DNA of 64,000 nt from positions 1 to 64,000 of the forward strand of contig JHWZ01000014.1 of NCBI GenBank assembly GCA_000687695.1. The letters run 5' to 3'. The translations under genes were made by a program, and so were the position numbers. The notes beneath the pieces are model-generated. The model had not been told where the DNA came from. It saw nothing but the letters and a program-made list of their open reading frames with translations, and searched no databases. Positions 25,892 to 34,062 of this stretch are shown piece after piece (the first letter of the stretch is position 1; every line of letters starts with the position of its first letter). This DNA comes from Lachnospiraceae bacterium P6B14 (GTDB taxonomy: Bacteria; Bacillota; Clostridia; Lachnospirales; Lachnospiraceae).

Positions 25892-26911
25892 TTATCTGTT
25901 GCTTACCTCGATAAACTTTTCAAGAGTATCTATAGCCTTTCCGGAATCCAATATCTCTCCTGCCTTCTTTACTCCGTCTGCAAGTGTATCAACTATCCCT
26001 CCGATATAAAGAGCTGCACCGGCATTCATAAGTATTGCATCACGTTTCGGTCCTTTTTCCTTACCTGAAAGTATGTCTCTTGTGATCCGAGCGTTCTCCT
26101 CGGGAGTTCCACCCTTCAGATCATCCTTCGTGCAGAAATTAAGTCCGAAGTTCTCCGGTGAAATAACCGTCGAACGATACCAACCGTCTCTGATCTCACA
26201 TATTTTGGTCGGCGCACTCATCGATATCTCATCGAGCTTGTCACGTCCGTAAACAACCATACCGCGCTTAACTCCGAGGGTGATAAGAACCTGTGTCAAA
26301 GGCTCTACCAGATACTCGTCATACACTCCGAGAAGCATCATCGTAGGCGATCCGGGGTTTGTCAGGGGTCCGAGGATATTGAACACCGTTCTGAATCCAA
26401 GCTCTTTTCTGATAGCACCTACGTACTTCATTGATGTGTGATATTTCTGTGCAAAGAAAAAGCACATTCCAACCTCATTCAAAAGCTCAACACATTTTTC
26501 GGGAGACTGGTCGATGTTTACACCGAGAGCCTCCAGGCAGTCAGCGGTACCACACTTACTTGATGCCGCACGGTTTCCATGCTTGGCAACCTTCATGCCT
26601 GCCGTAGCCGCTACAAGTGCTGAGGTAGTGGAGATATTAAAACTTCCCGCTCCGTCTCCTCCGGTACCGACGATCTCAAAGATATCCATGCCGGTATCTA
26701 CCTTTGTCGCGTGGTCACGCATGGCGGCAGCGCAGCCTGCGATCTCATCAGTGGTCTCCGCTCTGGCACTCTTTGTTGACAGTGCCGATAAAAATGCCGC
26801 GTTCTGCGTAGGAGATGTCTCACCTCCCATGATCTCGTTCATGACGGCATAAGCCTCATCATAGGTGAGATCCTCCTTGTTTACGATCTTTTCGATTGCT
26901 TCCTTTATCAT
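25892..26911 (-). CDS. trpD: Anthranilate phosphoribosyltransferase
   Basis: Transferase of 339 residues joining anthranilate to PRPP. Diagnostic motifs: the PRPP loop [36 protein letters not shown], and [21 protein letters not shown] precedes the ATG. It is the first gene behind the Trp T-box leader, so tryptophan starvation should switch on trpDFBA. TrpE and TrpG are not in the window. Confidence 0.96.
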   Translation of the reverse strand: MIKEAIEKIVNKEDLTYDEAYAVMNEIMGGETSPTQNAAFLSALSTKSARAETTDEIAGCAAAMRDHATKVDTGMDIFEIVGTGGDGAGSFNISTTSALVAATAGMKVAKHGNRAASSKCGTADCLEALGVNIDQSPEKCVELLNEVGMCFFFAQKYHTSMKYVGAIRKELGFRTVFNILGPLTNPGSPTMMLLGVYDEYLVEPLTQVLITLGVKRGMVVYGRDKLDEISMSAPTKICEIRDGWYRSTVISPENFGLNFCTKDDLKGGTPEENARITRDILSGKEKGPKRDAILMNAGAALYIGGIVDTLADGVKKAGEILDSGKAIDTLEKFIEVSNR

Positions 26912-26958
26912 ATTACCACCTTTCCGGAGCCATAGCTCCCCTTCAATATTTACCGCTC

Positions 26959-27241
26959 GAAAAAAAATATCCCAGCAGTAAACAAACTGTTACTGCTGGG
27001 ACAGATTATATACTCTAACCTGCGGTGCCACCCGGCTTGATGATAAATATCATCCACTCAACGCATACCACCATATGCCGTTTTTGATAACGGAGATCCT
27101 TACTCCGTCTCCCATACTCGCAAAATCGCTTTCAGGTCGCCCTCTGAAGTCCATTCGATCGGGGAACTCTGTGTTGCCATCTCACCATCGGCAACTCTCT
27201 CATACAGGTCGATCCCGTCTACTTACCCTTCATCAACGGTT
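26959..27241 (-). promoter_or_regulatory. Tryptophan T-box leader riboswitch
   Basis: Leader on the minus strand between trpC and trpD. The T-box core GGGTGGCACCGC includes TGGCACC at 27024-27030. A Stem I specifier loop has GAATGGAC with the codon UGG at 27151-27153 (tryptophan). The leader ends in a strong terminator: CCCAGCAGTA / TACTGCTGGG stem (26970-27001) followed by a run of T (26959-26968). Uncharged tRNA-Trp would favour the antiterminator. Confidence 0.93.
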
Positions 27242-27247
27242 TAGCAA

Positions 27248-27277
27248 AGTTTATCACATATACTGCACTCTTGTCAA
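27248..27277 (-). promoter_or_regulatory. Promoter of the T-box leader and trpDFBA
   Basis: Minus strand TTGACA (27272-27277), 18-base spacer and TGA-TAAACT (27248-27253), an extended -10. It lies just after the trpC stop codon, so trpC is outside the T-box-controlled transcript. Confidence 0.7.
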
Positions 27278-27286
27278 TACATTTTT

Positions 27287-28063
27287 TTAACTTTTTAATT
27301 CATCCAGTTTCGATATCTTATCAGGTGCCCTCATCAGTGTCTCTCCGACCAGCACTGCATCCGCACCGATCTCACGCATGAGGCGGACATCGGATGCGTC
27401 CCTGATACCGCTTTCCGATACAAATATCACATCCTGCGGGATCAGTTCTCTGAGACGTTTTGAATTCTCATGATCAACCGAAAAATCCTTGAGATTGCGA
27501 TTGTTCACCCCTATGATACGTGCACCCACTGATATGGCTGTTTTTACCTCATCCTCATCGTGCGTTTCAACAAGAGCGGACAATCCTATATGATCACATA
27601 CATCTATGTATTTTTTGATAGTATCCGCATCCAACAGCGACACGATCAAAAGCACCGCTGCCGCTCCGTTTACCTTCGCCGCATATATCATATACTCATC
27701 CACGGTAAAGTCTTTTCTGAGGCACGGAATGTTTACTTCCTCCGCGATCTCCTGCAGATACTCATCCTTTCCCATAAACCATTTTGGCTCGGTGAGTACG
27801 CTTATCGCATCAGCGCCCGCCTCCTCGTACTCCTTCGCGATGGTCAGATACGGAAACTCCTCCGCGATCACCCCCTTTGACGGGGACGCTTTTTTACACT
27901 CGCAGATGAAACTGATATCATCCTTTTTCAGTGCTTTTTCAAATGGAAAATCCCCGACGGGAAGCCCTCTAGCGAAGGCTTCCATATCACCGGCGGGGAT
28001 CATTATTTTATCGTTTATTACTCGCTCGCGGGCGTATGCCGCGATTTTTTCAAGAATGTTCAT
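27287..28063 (-). CDS. trpC: Indole-3-glycerol phosphate synthase
   Basis: TIM-barrel enzyme of 258 residues that closes the indole ring. Signatures: FICECKKASPSKGVI (catalytic Lys), CLRKDFTVDEYMIY, LLIVSLLD, ALVETHDEDE, GVNNRNLKDF and VSESGIRDASDV. It stands 17 bases after the chemoreceptor stop codon and has only a weak purine run before its ATG. No promoter is evident in that gap, so it is probably transcribed from the chemoreceptor promoter and not controlled by the T-box downstream. Confidence 0.95.
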   Translation of the reverse strand: MNILEKIAAYARERVINDKIMIPAGDMEAFARGLPVGDFPFEKALKKDDISFICECKKASPSKGVIAEEFPYLTIAKEYEEAGADAISVLTEPKWFMGKDEYLQEIAEEVNIPCLRKDFTVDEYMIYAAKVNGAAAVLLIVSLLDADTIKKYIDVCDHIGLSALVETHDEDEVKTAISVGARIIGVNNRNLKDFSVDHENSKRLRELIPQDVIFVSESGIRDASDVRLMREIGADAVLVGETLMRAPDKISKLDELKS

Positions 28064-28080
28064 TTATCGGTAACCCAATC

Positions 28081-30165
28081 CTATACTTCAAACTTCGATA
28101 TGATCTCTCCAAGCTGATTCATACTCTCTTCGTTATCCTTGAGTCGTACATAACCTTCGCTTGTAGATGTCGTAACATTTACGGACTTCTCTGCTACGGT
28201 GTGTACGGCATCTTCGGACTTTCCGATCACATCACTGATATTTTCAACGGCTCCGGAGATATCCGAGATACTTGCTGCCATCTCTGATGTTGCCTCTCCG
28301 ATATTGCCCATCATGTTTATAAATACCTGAGCGTCACGCTCATAGTCTTTTCCTACCTTCTCGAAGGACTCATAATCTTTGAGCACTGTCTCTCCGAGGA
28401 ACTTGGTAGTCGTCTCGATACACTTGCGCAGATTCGTCACGGCTGTGTTGACCTGAACTACGATCTCATCGATATGTCCGACAGTCTCTGATGTCTGCGA
28501 AGCCAATCCTCCGATCTCTGATGCGACTACCGCGAAGCCCTTACCTGCCTCTCCGGCCCTTGCAGCCTCTATGGAAGCGTTCAACGCAAGGAGGTTGGTC
28601 TGACCTGATATCGACTGGATATTGGTCGTGAGCTCGTTGATCCTCTCAACTGCCTTTGACTGCTCTGTCGCCTCTGCGACATCCGCAAGGATCGTATCAT
28701 ACATATCACGAAGCTTGTTGGCTGAAGTCTCTGCAAACGACTCGAGTTCTTTTGCCTTGTCAGCAAGATCATCCGCTGCCGTACGTCCTTCATCGATAAG
28801 CTCGTAGATCTGCTCGGAGTTTCCTTTCGCTCCGGACATCTGCTCATTTATACGTGTAGCATCCGCTGCCGTCTCAGCAAAGCTGGATGAGAGTTCCTCG
28901 AGCACTGCCGAGTTATCCTCGCTCATCATGTTGTTATCCTTCATGATACCATCAAGCTCGGATGTAGCGTCTGTTATCGTGACCTGGATAGATTGCATGT
29001 TCGCAACCATTTCAGCAAGTGCGGTCCTCATCTTAAGTATCGCCTTTGCCATGGTCGCCAGCTCGTCATGTCCCTTGGCCAGTTTCTCTGTGACCTGATT
29101 ATCTTTCAGGCGGAGATTGGCCGTGTCATCGATCACTCCGGTAAGCTTCTTGAGAGGTCTCGTGATAGTCATCGAGATGAGGAATCCTATCGCTATCACT
29201 ATGATGAGAACTACCACTCCTACTATAAGGATGGTGAGCTGAAGCTTTTTCGCATTTTCATTTATATCAGCCGCAGTAGCTATGACACCGAACTTCATGC
29301 CATTGGAAAGCAGCATGTAGCAGGTCTCCTTGCCACCCTCGGAATCAGTGAAGCTCATCGGCTCCATTACATTCTGATTTGCCTTCAGCGCTGCAGCGAC
29401 CTCGCTCATTCCGTCCTTCGTGGCGAAATCAGCGCCTGTCTCAAGTACGTCATCGGAAAGAGCGTTTCCTGCTGCATTCACAAGGTATCCCTTTCCTGAG
29501 TTATACAGATCAACGTTCTTTGCAAGGTCATCGAGCAGGGTGAAATCGATATCCATTCCGATGATACCGATAGACTCGCCTTTTTCATCGTAGATAGGAA
29601 CCACGTATGAGATCATATATATATTTACATTTGCATTCAGATACGGATCCATCCAGATCGGAGCCTTGTTCTGAACAGGGATGTAATACCAGCCTACATG
29701 CTCGAGATCACTTGGATCAAACTGAGAGAAGTCGGTCGGTGTCACACTCTCGAACTCCTCTTCAAGAGAGTTTCTTGTGAAAAAAAGTCCCGATGTCGGG
29801 TTGGAGTATTCGGGATTGTATCTGACATAAGCACATATCGCACCCTCTGTATTGTTCGCAAACGTAAGGGTGTCACCCTTTATTGTCTGTGTCAGCTGGT
29901 CGGCGTATTTTTTATCTGATTTGAACTGATTGGTATCAATCCTCTTCATGACCAGCTCCGAAAGCGTATTCACAGACTGTTCTATTTTCAAGATCAGTGT
30001 ATCAGCCTTCTCTGCCTGCTCCGCGCAGACTGCTTTCATTTTTTCTTCGGCATCCTGTCTGGCTACATTTCCCGAGTTCACGATACTGATGGCTCCGACA
30101 GCGCCTACGCCGAGAACTGCACAAATCAGGATTGCTGCGATGATCTTTACTCTGATCGATCTCAT
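28081..30165 (-). CDS. Methyl-accepting chemotaxis protein (dCache-HAMP)
   Basis: Membrane chemoreceptor of 694 residues. TM1 (about 6-28) and TM2 ([20 protein letters not shown], about 310-332) bracket a dCache_1 sensor (about 35-300, including [15 protein letters not shown]). A HAMP domain (about 333-390) and the cytoplasmic signalling domain follow; its hairpin tip reads [21 protein letters not shown] then [20 protein letters not shown]. The ligand is probably a small amino acid or organic acid, as for other dCache receptors, but cannot be read from sequence. It has its own consensus promoter and is followed closely by trpC. Confidence 0.94.
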   Translation of the reverse strand: MRSIRVKIIAAILICAVLGVGAVGAISIVNSGNVARQDAEEKMKAVCAEQAEKADTLILKIEQSVNTLSELVMKRIDTNQFKSDKKYADQLTQTIKGDTLTFANNTEGAICAYVRYNPEYSNPTSGLFFTRNSLEEEFESVTPTDFSQFDPSDLEHVGWYYIPVQNKAPIWMDPYLNANVNIYMISYVVPIYDEKGESIGIIGMDIDFTLLDDLAKNVDLYNSGKGYLVNAAGNALSDDVLETGADFATKDGMSEVAAALKANQNVMEPMSFTDSEGGKETCYMLLSNGMKFGVIATAADINENAKKLQLTILIVGVVVLIIVIAIGFLISMTITRPLKKLTGVIDDTANLRLKDNQVTEKLAKGHDELATMAKAILKMRTALAEMVANMQSIQVTITDATSELDGIMKDNNMMSEDNSAVLEELSSSFAETAADATRINEQMSGAKGNSEQIYELIDEGRTAADDLADKAKELESFAETSANKLRDMYDTILADVAEATEQSKAVERINELTTNIQSISGQTNLLALNASIEAARAGEAGKGFAVVASEIGGLASQTSETVGHIDEIVVQVNTAVTNLRKCIETTTKFLGETVLKDYESFEKVGKDYERDAQVFINMMGNIGEATSEMAASISDISGAVENISDVIGKSEDAVHTVAEKSVNVTTSTSEGYVRLKDNEESMNQLGEIISKFEV

Positions 30166-30223
30166 TTATGGCTACCTCCATGTCTGTAATAATATGGATT
30201 TACTGCACAAAACTCCAATGATC

Positions 30224-30252
30224 ATTATACTATTTCAGACGCCCTACGTCAA
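30224..30252 (-). promoter_or_regulatory. Promoter of the chemoreceptor gene
   Basis: Minus strand TTGACG (30247-30252), 17-base spacer and perfect TATAAT (30224-30229), about 60 bases before the start codon. Confidence 0.85.
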
Positions 30253-30260
30253 GAAAAAAT

Positions 30261-30404
30261 GTGTCGAAGGATTCTGTCCATTTCAGTTCTTTCGGGAGCA
30301 TTTCTCCGGCTACTGATATTGACTTTTTCGAAGAACAATGGTATGGTTTAGCAGGAACAGTATTAATATATGTAGAATTGAAAAAGGATCAGGAAGTAAA
30401 GTAG
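30261..30404 (+). other. Possible gene remnant (plus-strand open stretch)
   Basis: The plus strand between the chemoreceptor promoter and the terminator at 30452 stays open for about 60 codons and ends with a protein-like stretch (DIDFFEEQWYGLAGTVLIYV, then ELKKDQEVK, stop at 30404). It has no ATG or ribosome binding site. It may be the tail of a deleted gene or chance. The rest of the 340-base gap shows only the promoter and terminator. Confidence 0.25.
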
Positions 30405-30451
30405 AAACAGTGAAAGCGTAGAAACGGAGGAAGGAAAGGTGATCAAACAAA

Positions 30452-30491
30452 AAAAGACCGCCATACCCCTCGCGGGGTACGGCGGTCTTTT
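30452..30491. terminator. Bidirectional terminator
   Basis: Stem AAAAGACCGCC-TACCCC / GGGGTA-GGCGGTCTTTT with a TCGC loop, T-rich on both strands. It ends the ACT-protein operon on the minus strand (stop at 30506). Confidence 0.9.
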
Positions 30492-30505
30492 CTTTTATGA
30501 CTATT

Positions 30506-30871
30506 TTAGTCTACATCGTATCCGGCATCTCTAAGTACTTCTATAGCCCGTTCATAGTTCTTTTCTTTCACCAATACATAATCTGTATTATAGGTCGACA
30601 CGGCAAAAATACTAATCTCACTTTTGGCAAGGATACCGGATATCTCTGAAAGCACACCGACAAGTGAGAAATCCAATTCGCCGTCAAACCGAAATCCTTT
30701 CCATCCATCTTCGCGATCAGTTGTTTTCGAAGGCAGATCCTCTGTTTTACAAACGAGAGATATTTCCTCGTCTGTCCTGCCAATAAAGAAAAAATCAAGG
30801 CTTAGATCGATATCTTCCACAGATAACAGCTTGCAGACTGTCAGATTGTATGGTAATGCGGTTAGTTTCAT
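30506..30871 (-). CDS. ACT domain protein (CASTOR-like)
   Basis: Protein of 121 residues with two small ACT-like subdomains. The C-terminal half is clear: FSLVGVLSEISGILAKSEISIFAVSTYNTDYVLVKEKNYERAIEVL, a stretch typical of the ACT_7/CASTOR family that binds amino acids. No catalytic residues. It lies 34 bases after the phosphatase-transpeptidase gene and is followed by a strong terminator. An 81-base piece of this gene (30651-30731) is copied in inverted orientation at 32691-32771. The ligand is unknown; an amino-acid sensor role is inferred. Confidence 0.85.
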   Translation of the reverse strand: MKLTALPYNLTVCKLLSVEDIDLSLDFFFIGRTDEEISLVCKTEDLPSKTTDREDGWKGFRFDGELDFSLVGVLSEISGILAKSEISIFAVSTYNTDYVLVKEKNYERAIEVLRDAGYDVD

Positions 30872-30905
30872 AATTGCGGACGCCCTTTTAAAACTCGTAT
30901 CAATC

Positions 30906-32582
30906 TCAAGGAATAATGTTTTTCCCCATCACTACTGCACAATCTTTTTTAACCTTTTTAAGCGTCTCTATCATGTACTTCTCGGGAATCGCAACACAGC
31001 CTGCGGTCCACGGACGCACCTTGAAGCAGTGAAGGAAGATAGCCGAACCGAGACCGTCCTCACCTTTTTCATTCCAGCTGATGTTCATCGCGTATTGGTA
31101 CGCTAGGTTTTCTTCGATCAGGTGCTCCGAGTCATCATCATAGATAAGCTCCGGATGCTCTGATTTCTTTACTGGCTGATTGTAGAACGGACCATTTTTT
31201 CCGTACCAGTAATCATCATCGGTAAGTTTCATATACGGAAATGCGGTGCAGCCCGGATCGTCTGCGATTCCAAACGCATGAGTAAAGTGATATACACCTA
31301 CAGGTGAGGCACCGCTTCCCTCGAAACGATTCTCGTACATGCCTGTTCTTCCGATAAATCCGTATGTCGTAAAGATCGTCTTCCAGTTTCCTTTTGTGTC
31401 TTTCTCGTAGAAGCCGATATCCGCGTTTGTGCCATCGAGTCCGTTTACGACCATAACCTGACTTACATTCTTAAGCTCATCCATATCTCTCGGCAGAGCC
31501 AATGCGTTCTCGAGTGATATCGGCTCTCTTTCAAGATAGTAAATTCTAAGTGTATAAATGTCATTTACGCTAAGTCCCAGTTTCTCACGTGCGTAAGCAT
31601 CGACGGAACCGCTTGTCTGATCCATATAATCAAGTGCGATCTCGATACGCTGAGCATCAAGCCCTGCTGCAGTATCAGGCATGAACTCGGCGGTCAGCAT
31701 GTAGTCCTGAAGGATAGTCTGTCTGTCGACATTCAGGATCGACAGAAGGATAGCCGCAAGAAGACCTGTTCTGTCCTTGCCGTATGTGCAGTGCCAGAGC
31801 ACGGCGTGTTTTCCATGATCAGCTACTATAGCTTTGAGCGCCTTAGAGAGAGACTCTACTGCACTCGGATCCTTTTCAAGCAGAGTACGGTATAAGTTTT
31901 TCGGATATGTCTTTTTTACAGGGTCATCGTATTTATCTACGATATCCAAAGGGGCTTTGATATAATCTACACCCTCTATTGTCGGATCCGGAGCCTTTTT
32001 GATTTCCGACTCGATTCGAAGATCGATATCAAGTCCGACATTATATTTATTCTTCAGGATTCCGAGATCCTCGTTCGATGCCGTGTCAAGTTTGGATGTT
32101 CTGAGGAGCATACCCTTTTTCACGGTCCATCCGTCTTTGGTTTTATACCCACCGAGCTCTCTGGCGTTTAAAACCGATGTTATCGGGAGAGCCTGCGCAC
32201 TCTTCTTTACAGTTTGGTTTGCCTTATTTACGGTAACCTTGCAGGTAAGCTTCTTTGTCTTGGTCTTTTTGCCGACCTTGTACTTAACACCGGCTGTAAT
32301 GGTCGAGGTACCCTCGTACTTACCGACAACTACAACACCTGATTTGGTTTTGCTCGCCAGGGTTACGTTTTGGTTTGAAGCCTTCCAAGTGGTCTTAACG
32401 AGCTTTTTAGCGGTGAACTTAACCTTGAGTGACTCTCCCTCTGACTGATTTACAAAAAGTCCTGTATTAGAGAGTATCGGTGCGCTCGAGGCATTAACGT
32501 CCGTATTTATTCCGACAGCAGCAGACGGAGCCAGAAGTGCGAGTGCCATAATCATGGCGATTATTCTGTTTCTGATTTTCAT
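30906..32582 (-). CDS. Exported tyrosine phosphatase-L,D-transpeptidase fusion
   Basis: Protein of 558 residues with an unusual domain order. A signal peptide (MKIRNRIIAMIMALALLAPS) is followed by an Ig-like module (about 35-120). Next is a protein-tyrosine-phosphatase domain (about 130-350), with LNARELGGY and the P-loop HCTYGKDRTG (Cys265, Arg271). Last is a YkuD-type L,D-transpeptidase domain (about 370-558), with FLHCFK (His518) and TAGCVAIPE (Cys529). Both active sites look intact. Start chosen at the second of two tandem ATGs, 7 bases after AGGAGG. The transpeptidase part should act on peptidoglycan; the role of an exported phosphatase is unclear. Co-transcribed with the ACT gene. Confidence 0.85.
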   Translation of the reverse strand: MKIRNRIIAMIMALALLAPSAAVGINTDVNASSAPILSNTGLFVNQSEGESLKVKFTAKKLVKTTWKASNQNVTLASKTKSGVVVVGKYEGTSTITAGVKYKVGKKTKTKKLTCKVTVNKANQTVKKSAQALPITSVLNARELGGYKTKDGWTVKKGMLLRTSKLDTASNEDLGILKNKYNVGLDIDLRIESEIKKAPDPTIEGVDYIKAPLDIVDKYDDPVKKTYPKNLYRTLLEKDPSAVESLSKALKAIVADHGKHAVLWHCTYGKDRTGLLAAILLSILNVDRQTILQDYMLTAEFMPDTAAGLDAQRIEIALDYMDQTSGSVDAYAREKLGLSVNDIYTLRIYYLEREPISLENALALPRDMDELKNVSQVMVVNGLDGTNADIGFYEKDTKGNWKTIFTTYGFIGRTGMYENRFEGSGASPVGVYHFTHAFGIADDPGCTAFPYMKLTDDDYWYGKNGPFYNQPVKKSEHPELIYDDDSEHLIEENLAYQYAMNISWNEKGEDGLGSAIFLHCFKVRPWTAGCVAIPEKYMIETLKKVKKDCAVVMGKNIIP

Positions 32583-32690
32583 CATGTTCCCTCCTTGATA
32601 TTTTTCTTGTTTTCTCCCACGCATGTACTATGGTAACATAAAACAGGCTGAAATACAACATAAGAATAGGGAGCGGCTCAACTTGCTGTT

Positions 32691-32771
32691 TTCGAAAACA
32701 ACTGATCGCGAAGATGGATGGAAAGGATTTCGGTTTGACGGTGAATTGGATTTCTCACTTGTCGGTGTGCT
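32691..32771 (+). pseudogene. Inverted-duplicate fragment of the ACT domain gene
   Basis: Eighty of 81 bases match the complement of 30651-30731 inside the ACT gene; the single difference (32742) is synonymous in that frame. The fragment encodes TDREDGWKGFRFDGELDFSL but has no start or stop. At its left end TTCGAAAA overlaps the 17-base repeat ACTTGCTGTTTTCGAAA (32681-32697), also found at 40680-40696. It lies in a 262-base intergenic gap that otherwise shows no gene. Confidence 0.85.
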
Positions 32772-32886
32772 AAAATGGTCATACTAGAATCAGAGTTTCC
32801 TTAGGTCTGCGACGGATGCGACCGTAATTCAACTTTCTTATTATGGGTTTTATTATAACAGAAAAGCCCCTTTTTCGCAAGTTTTT

Positions 32887-34062
32887 CTATGGGATCGGAT
32901 GAAGCGTATCGATCGTAGAAAACAGCTTTTTCTTCGCCTTACTTATCACCGGTTTCCTGAGCATATTCGGGACTGTTGGCGATGTCGCTACACCACGAAT
33001 AAACTTTATCTGCGAGTATCCCGCGATGATCCGGTTTATCTCTTCGAGCTCTTTTTTATCCGATGTATTAAAATACTTCGCCAGGATGATTTCCCATACC
33101 CTTGCAAATTCCTTTTGTCCGAGGACTCCCTTGATCTTTCCCCATCCGTGCTTTGCAGCCGTCACATATACCAGATGCATTGATGACAGGTCAAGTATGG
33201 GATGTCCCAAACCGGAGTCCTCGACATCTATAAGAACGATCTCCCCGTTTTGATACATAATATTTCCGGGATGAAAATCCTGGTGTATAAAAGTGTTTCT
33301 TTCCGGAATATCATCGATCAGCTTCATCAGCCTTGCCGTCTCATCTTCGGTGTAGTAGCCACGATCCGCCGCGGCGCGTATGTCAGCTCGCGCATTGTTC
33401 CTGGCATCCTGCAGAGAGCCCGGCTCCAACTCGATCTGATGGAGTTTGATGAGTGTATCCGCTATTAAATTTGCATACCTGTCTAAGTCGTCCGGATGAG
33501 ACCCCAGTTCCTGGAGCATGGACTTTGCATCGATCATCTCATATACAACTCCGTAATCCTCTCCGACTTTGACAACATCAAACGCAATAGCCGAAGGGAT
33601 CCCTTGTACAAAAACGCTTTTGGTAACCTCTTTGTTCTTGCGGATCTTCTCAAGACTGTTGCGTTCTCCGTAGTACACCTTGGCTATAGTTTCCGGATCC
33701 AGTCGGTAAACAACTCCGTTTCCGCCTTCACCGATCATTTCACATCCTTCAACACTGATCTCTCGAAGTCTCTTTTGGACGTCAAAAAGATCCGTAAACC
33801 CGGTCGTATCAAAAATGTCATAAACCTCAGGAGAAACCTCGGTAACGGCAATCTCCGCTCCCACACTCTTTTTTACCTTCATAAGTACGCGAAGACCGGC
33901 ACTTGAAATGTAGACAAGCTCTGAGGCATCAAAAACCGGATTTGCCCCCTCGTTCTCGGAAAGGATTCTCTGGATTTCTTCATCAATCTGAGATGCATTG
34001 TTGGTATCAATACGTCCCTCAAGAAAAATAGTTACTTCTTTTCCCGTTTTCTCCGATCTCAT
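32887..34062 (-). CDS. STAS domain fused to APH-like kinase (TIGR02172-like)
   Basis: Protein of 391 residues. Residues 1-100 are a STAS domain with YISSAGLRVLMK and DIFDTTGFTDLF, closely resembling the free STAS protein at 17379. Residues about 108-391 are a kinase of the aminoglycoside phosphotransferase fold: MIGEGGNGVVYRLD (nucleotide loop), IAKVYYGE (Lys), catalytic loop FIHQDFHPGNIMY and metal motif LIDVEDSGLGHP. This matches the TIGR02172 family of small-molecule or protein kinases. Its start overlaps the stop of the preceding gene (ATGA). The substrate is unknown; the STAS part suggests coupling to partner switching. Confidence 0.87.
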   Translation of the reverse strand: MRSEKTGKEVTIFLEGRIDTNNASQIDEEIQRILSENEGANPVFDASELVYISSAGLRVLMKVKKSVGAEIAVTEVSPEVYDIFDTTGFTDLFDVQKRLREISVEGCEMIGEGGNGVVYRLDPETIAKVYYGERNSLEKIRKNKEVTKSVFVQGIPSAIAFDVVKVGEDYGVVYEMIDAKSMLQELGSHPDDLDRYANLIADTLIKLHQIELEPGSLQDARNNARADIRAAADRGYYTEDETARLMKLIDDIPERNTFIHQDFHPGNIMYQNGEIVLIDVEDSGLGHPILDLSSMHLVYVTAAKHGWGKIKGVLGQKEFARVWEIILAKYFNTSDKKELEEINRIIAGYSQIKFIRGVATSPTVPNMLRKPVISKAKKKLFSTIDTLHPIP

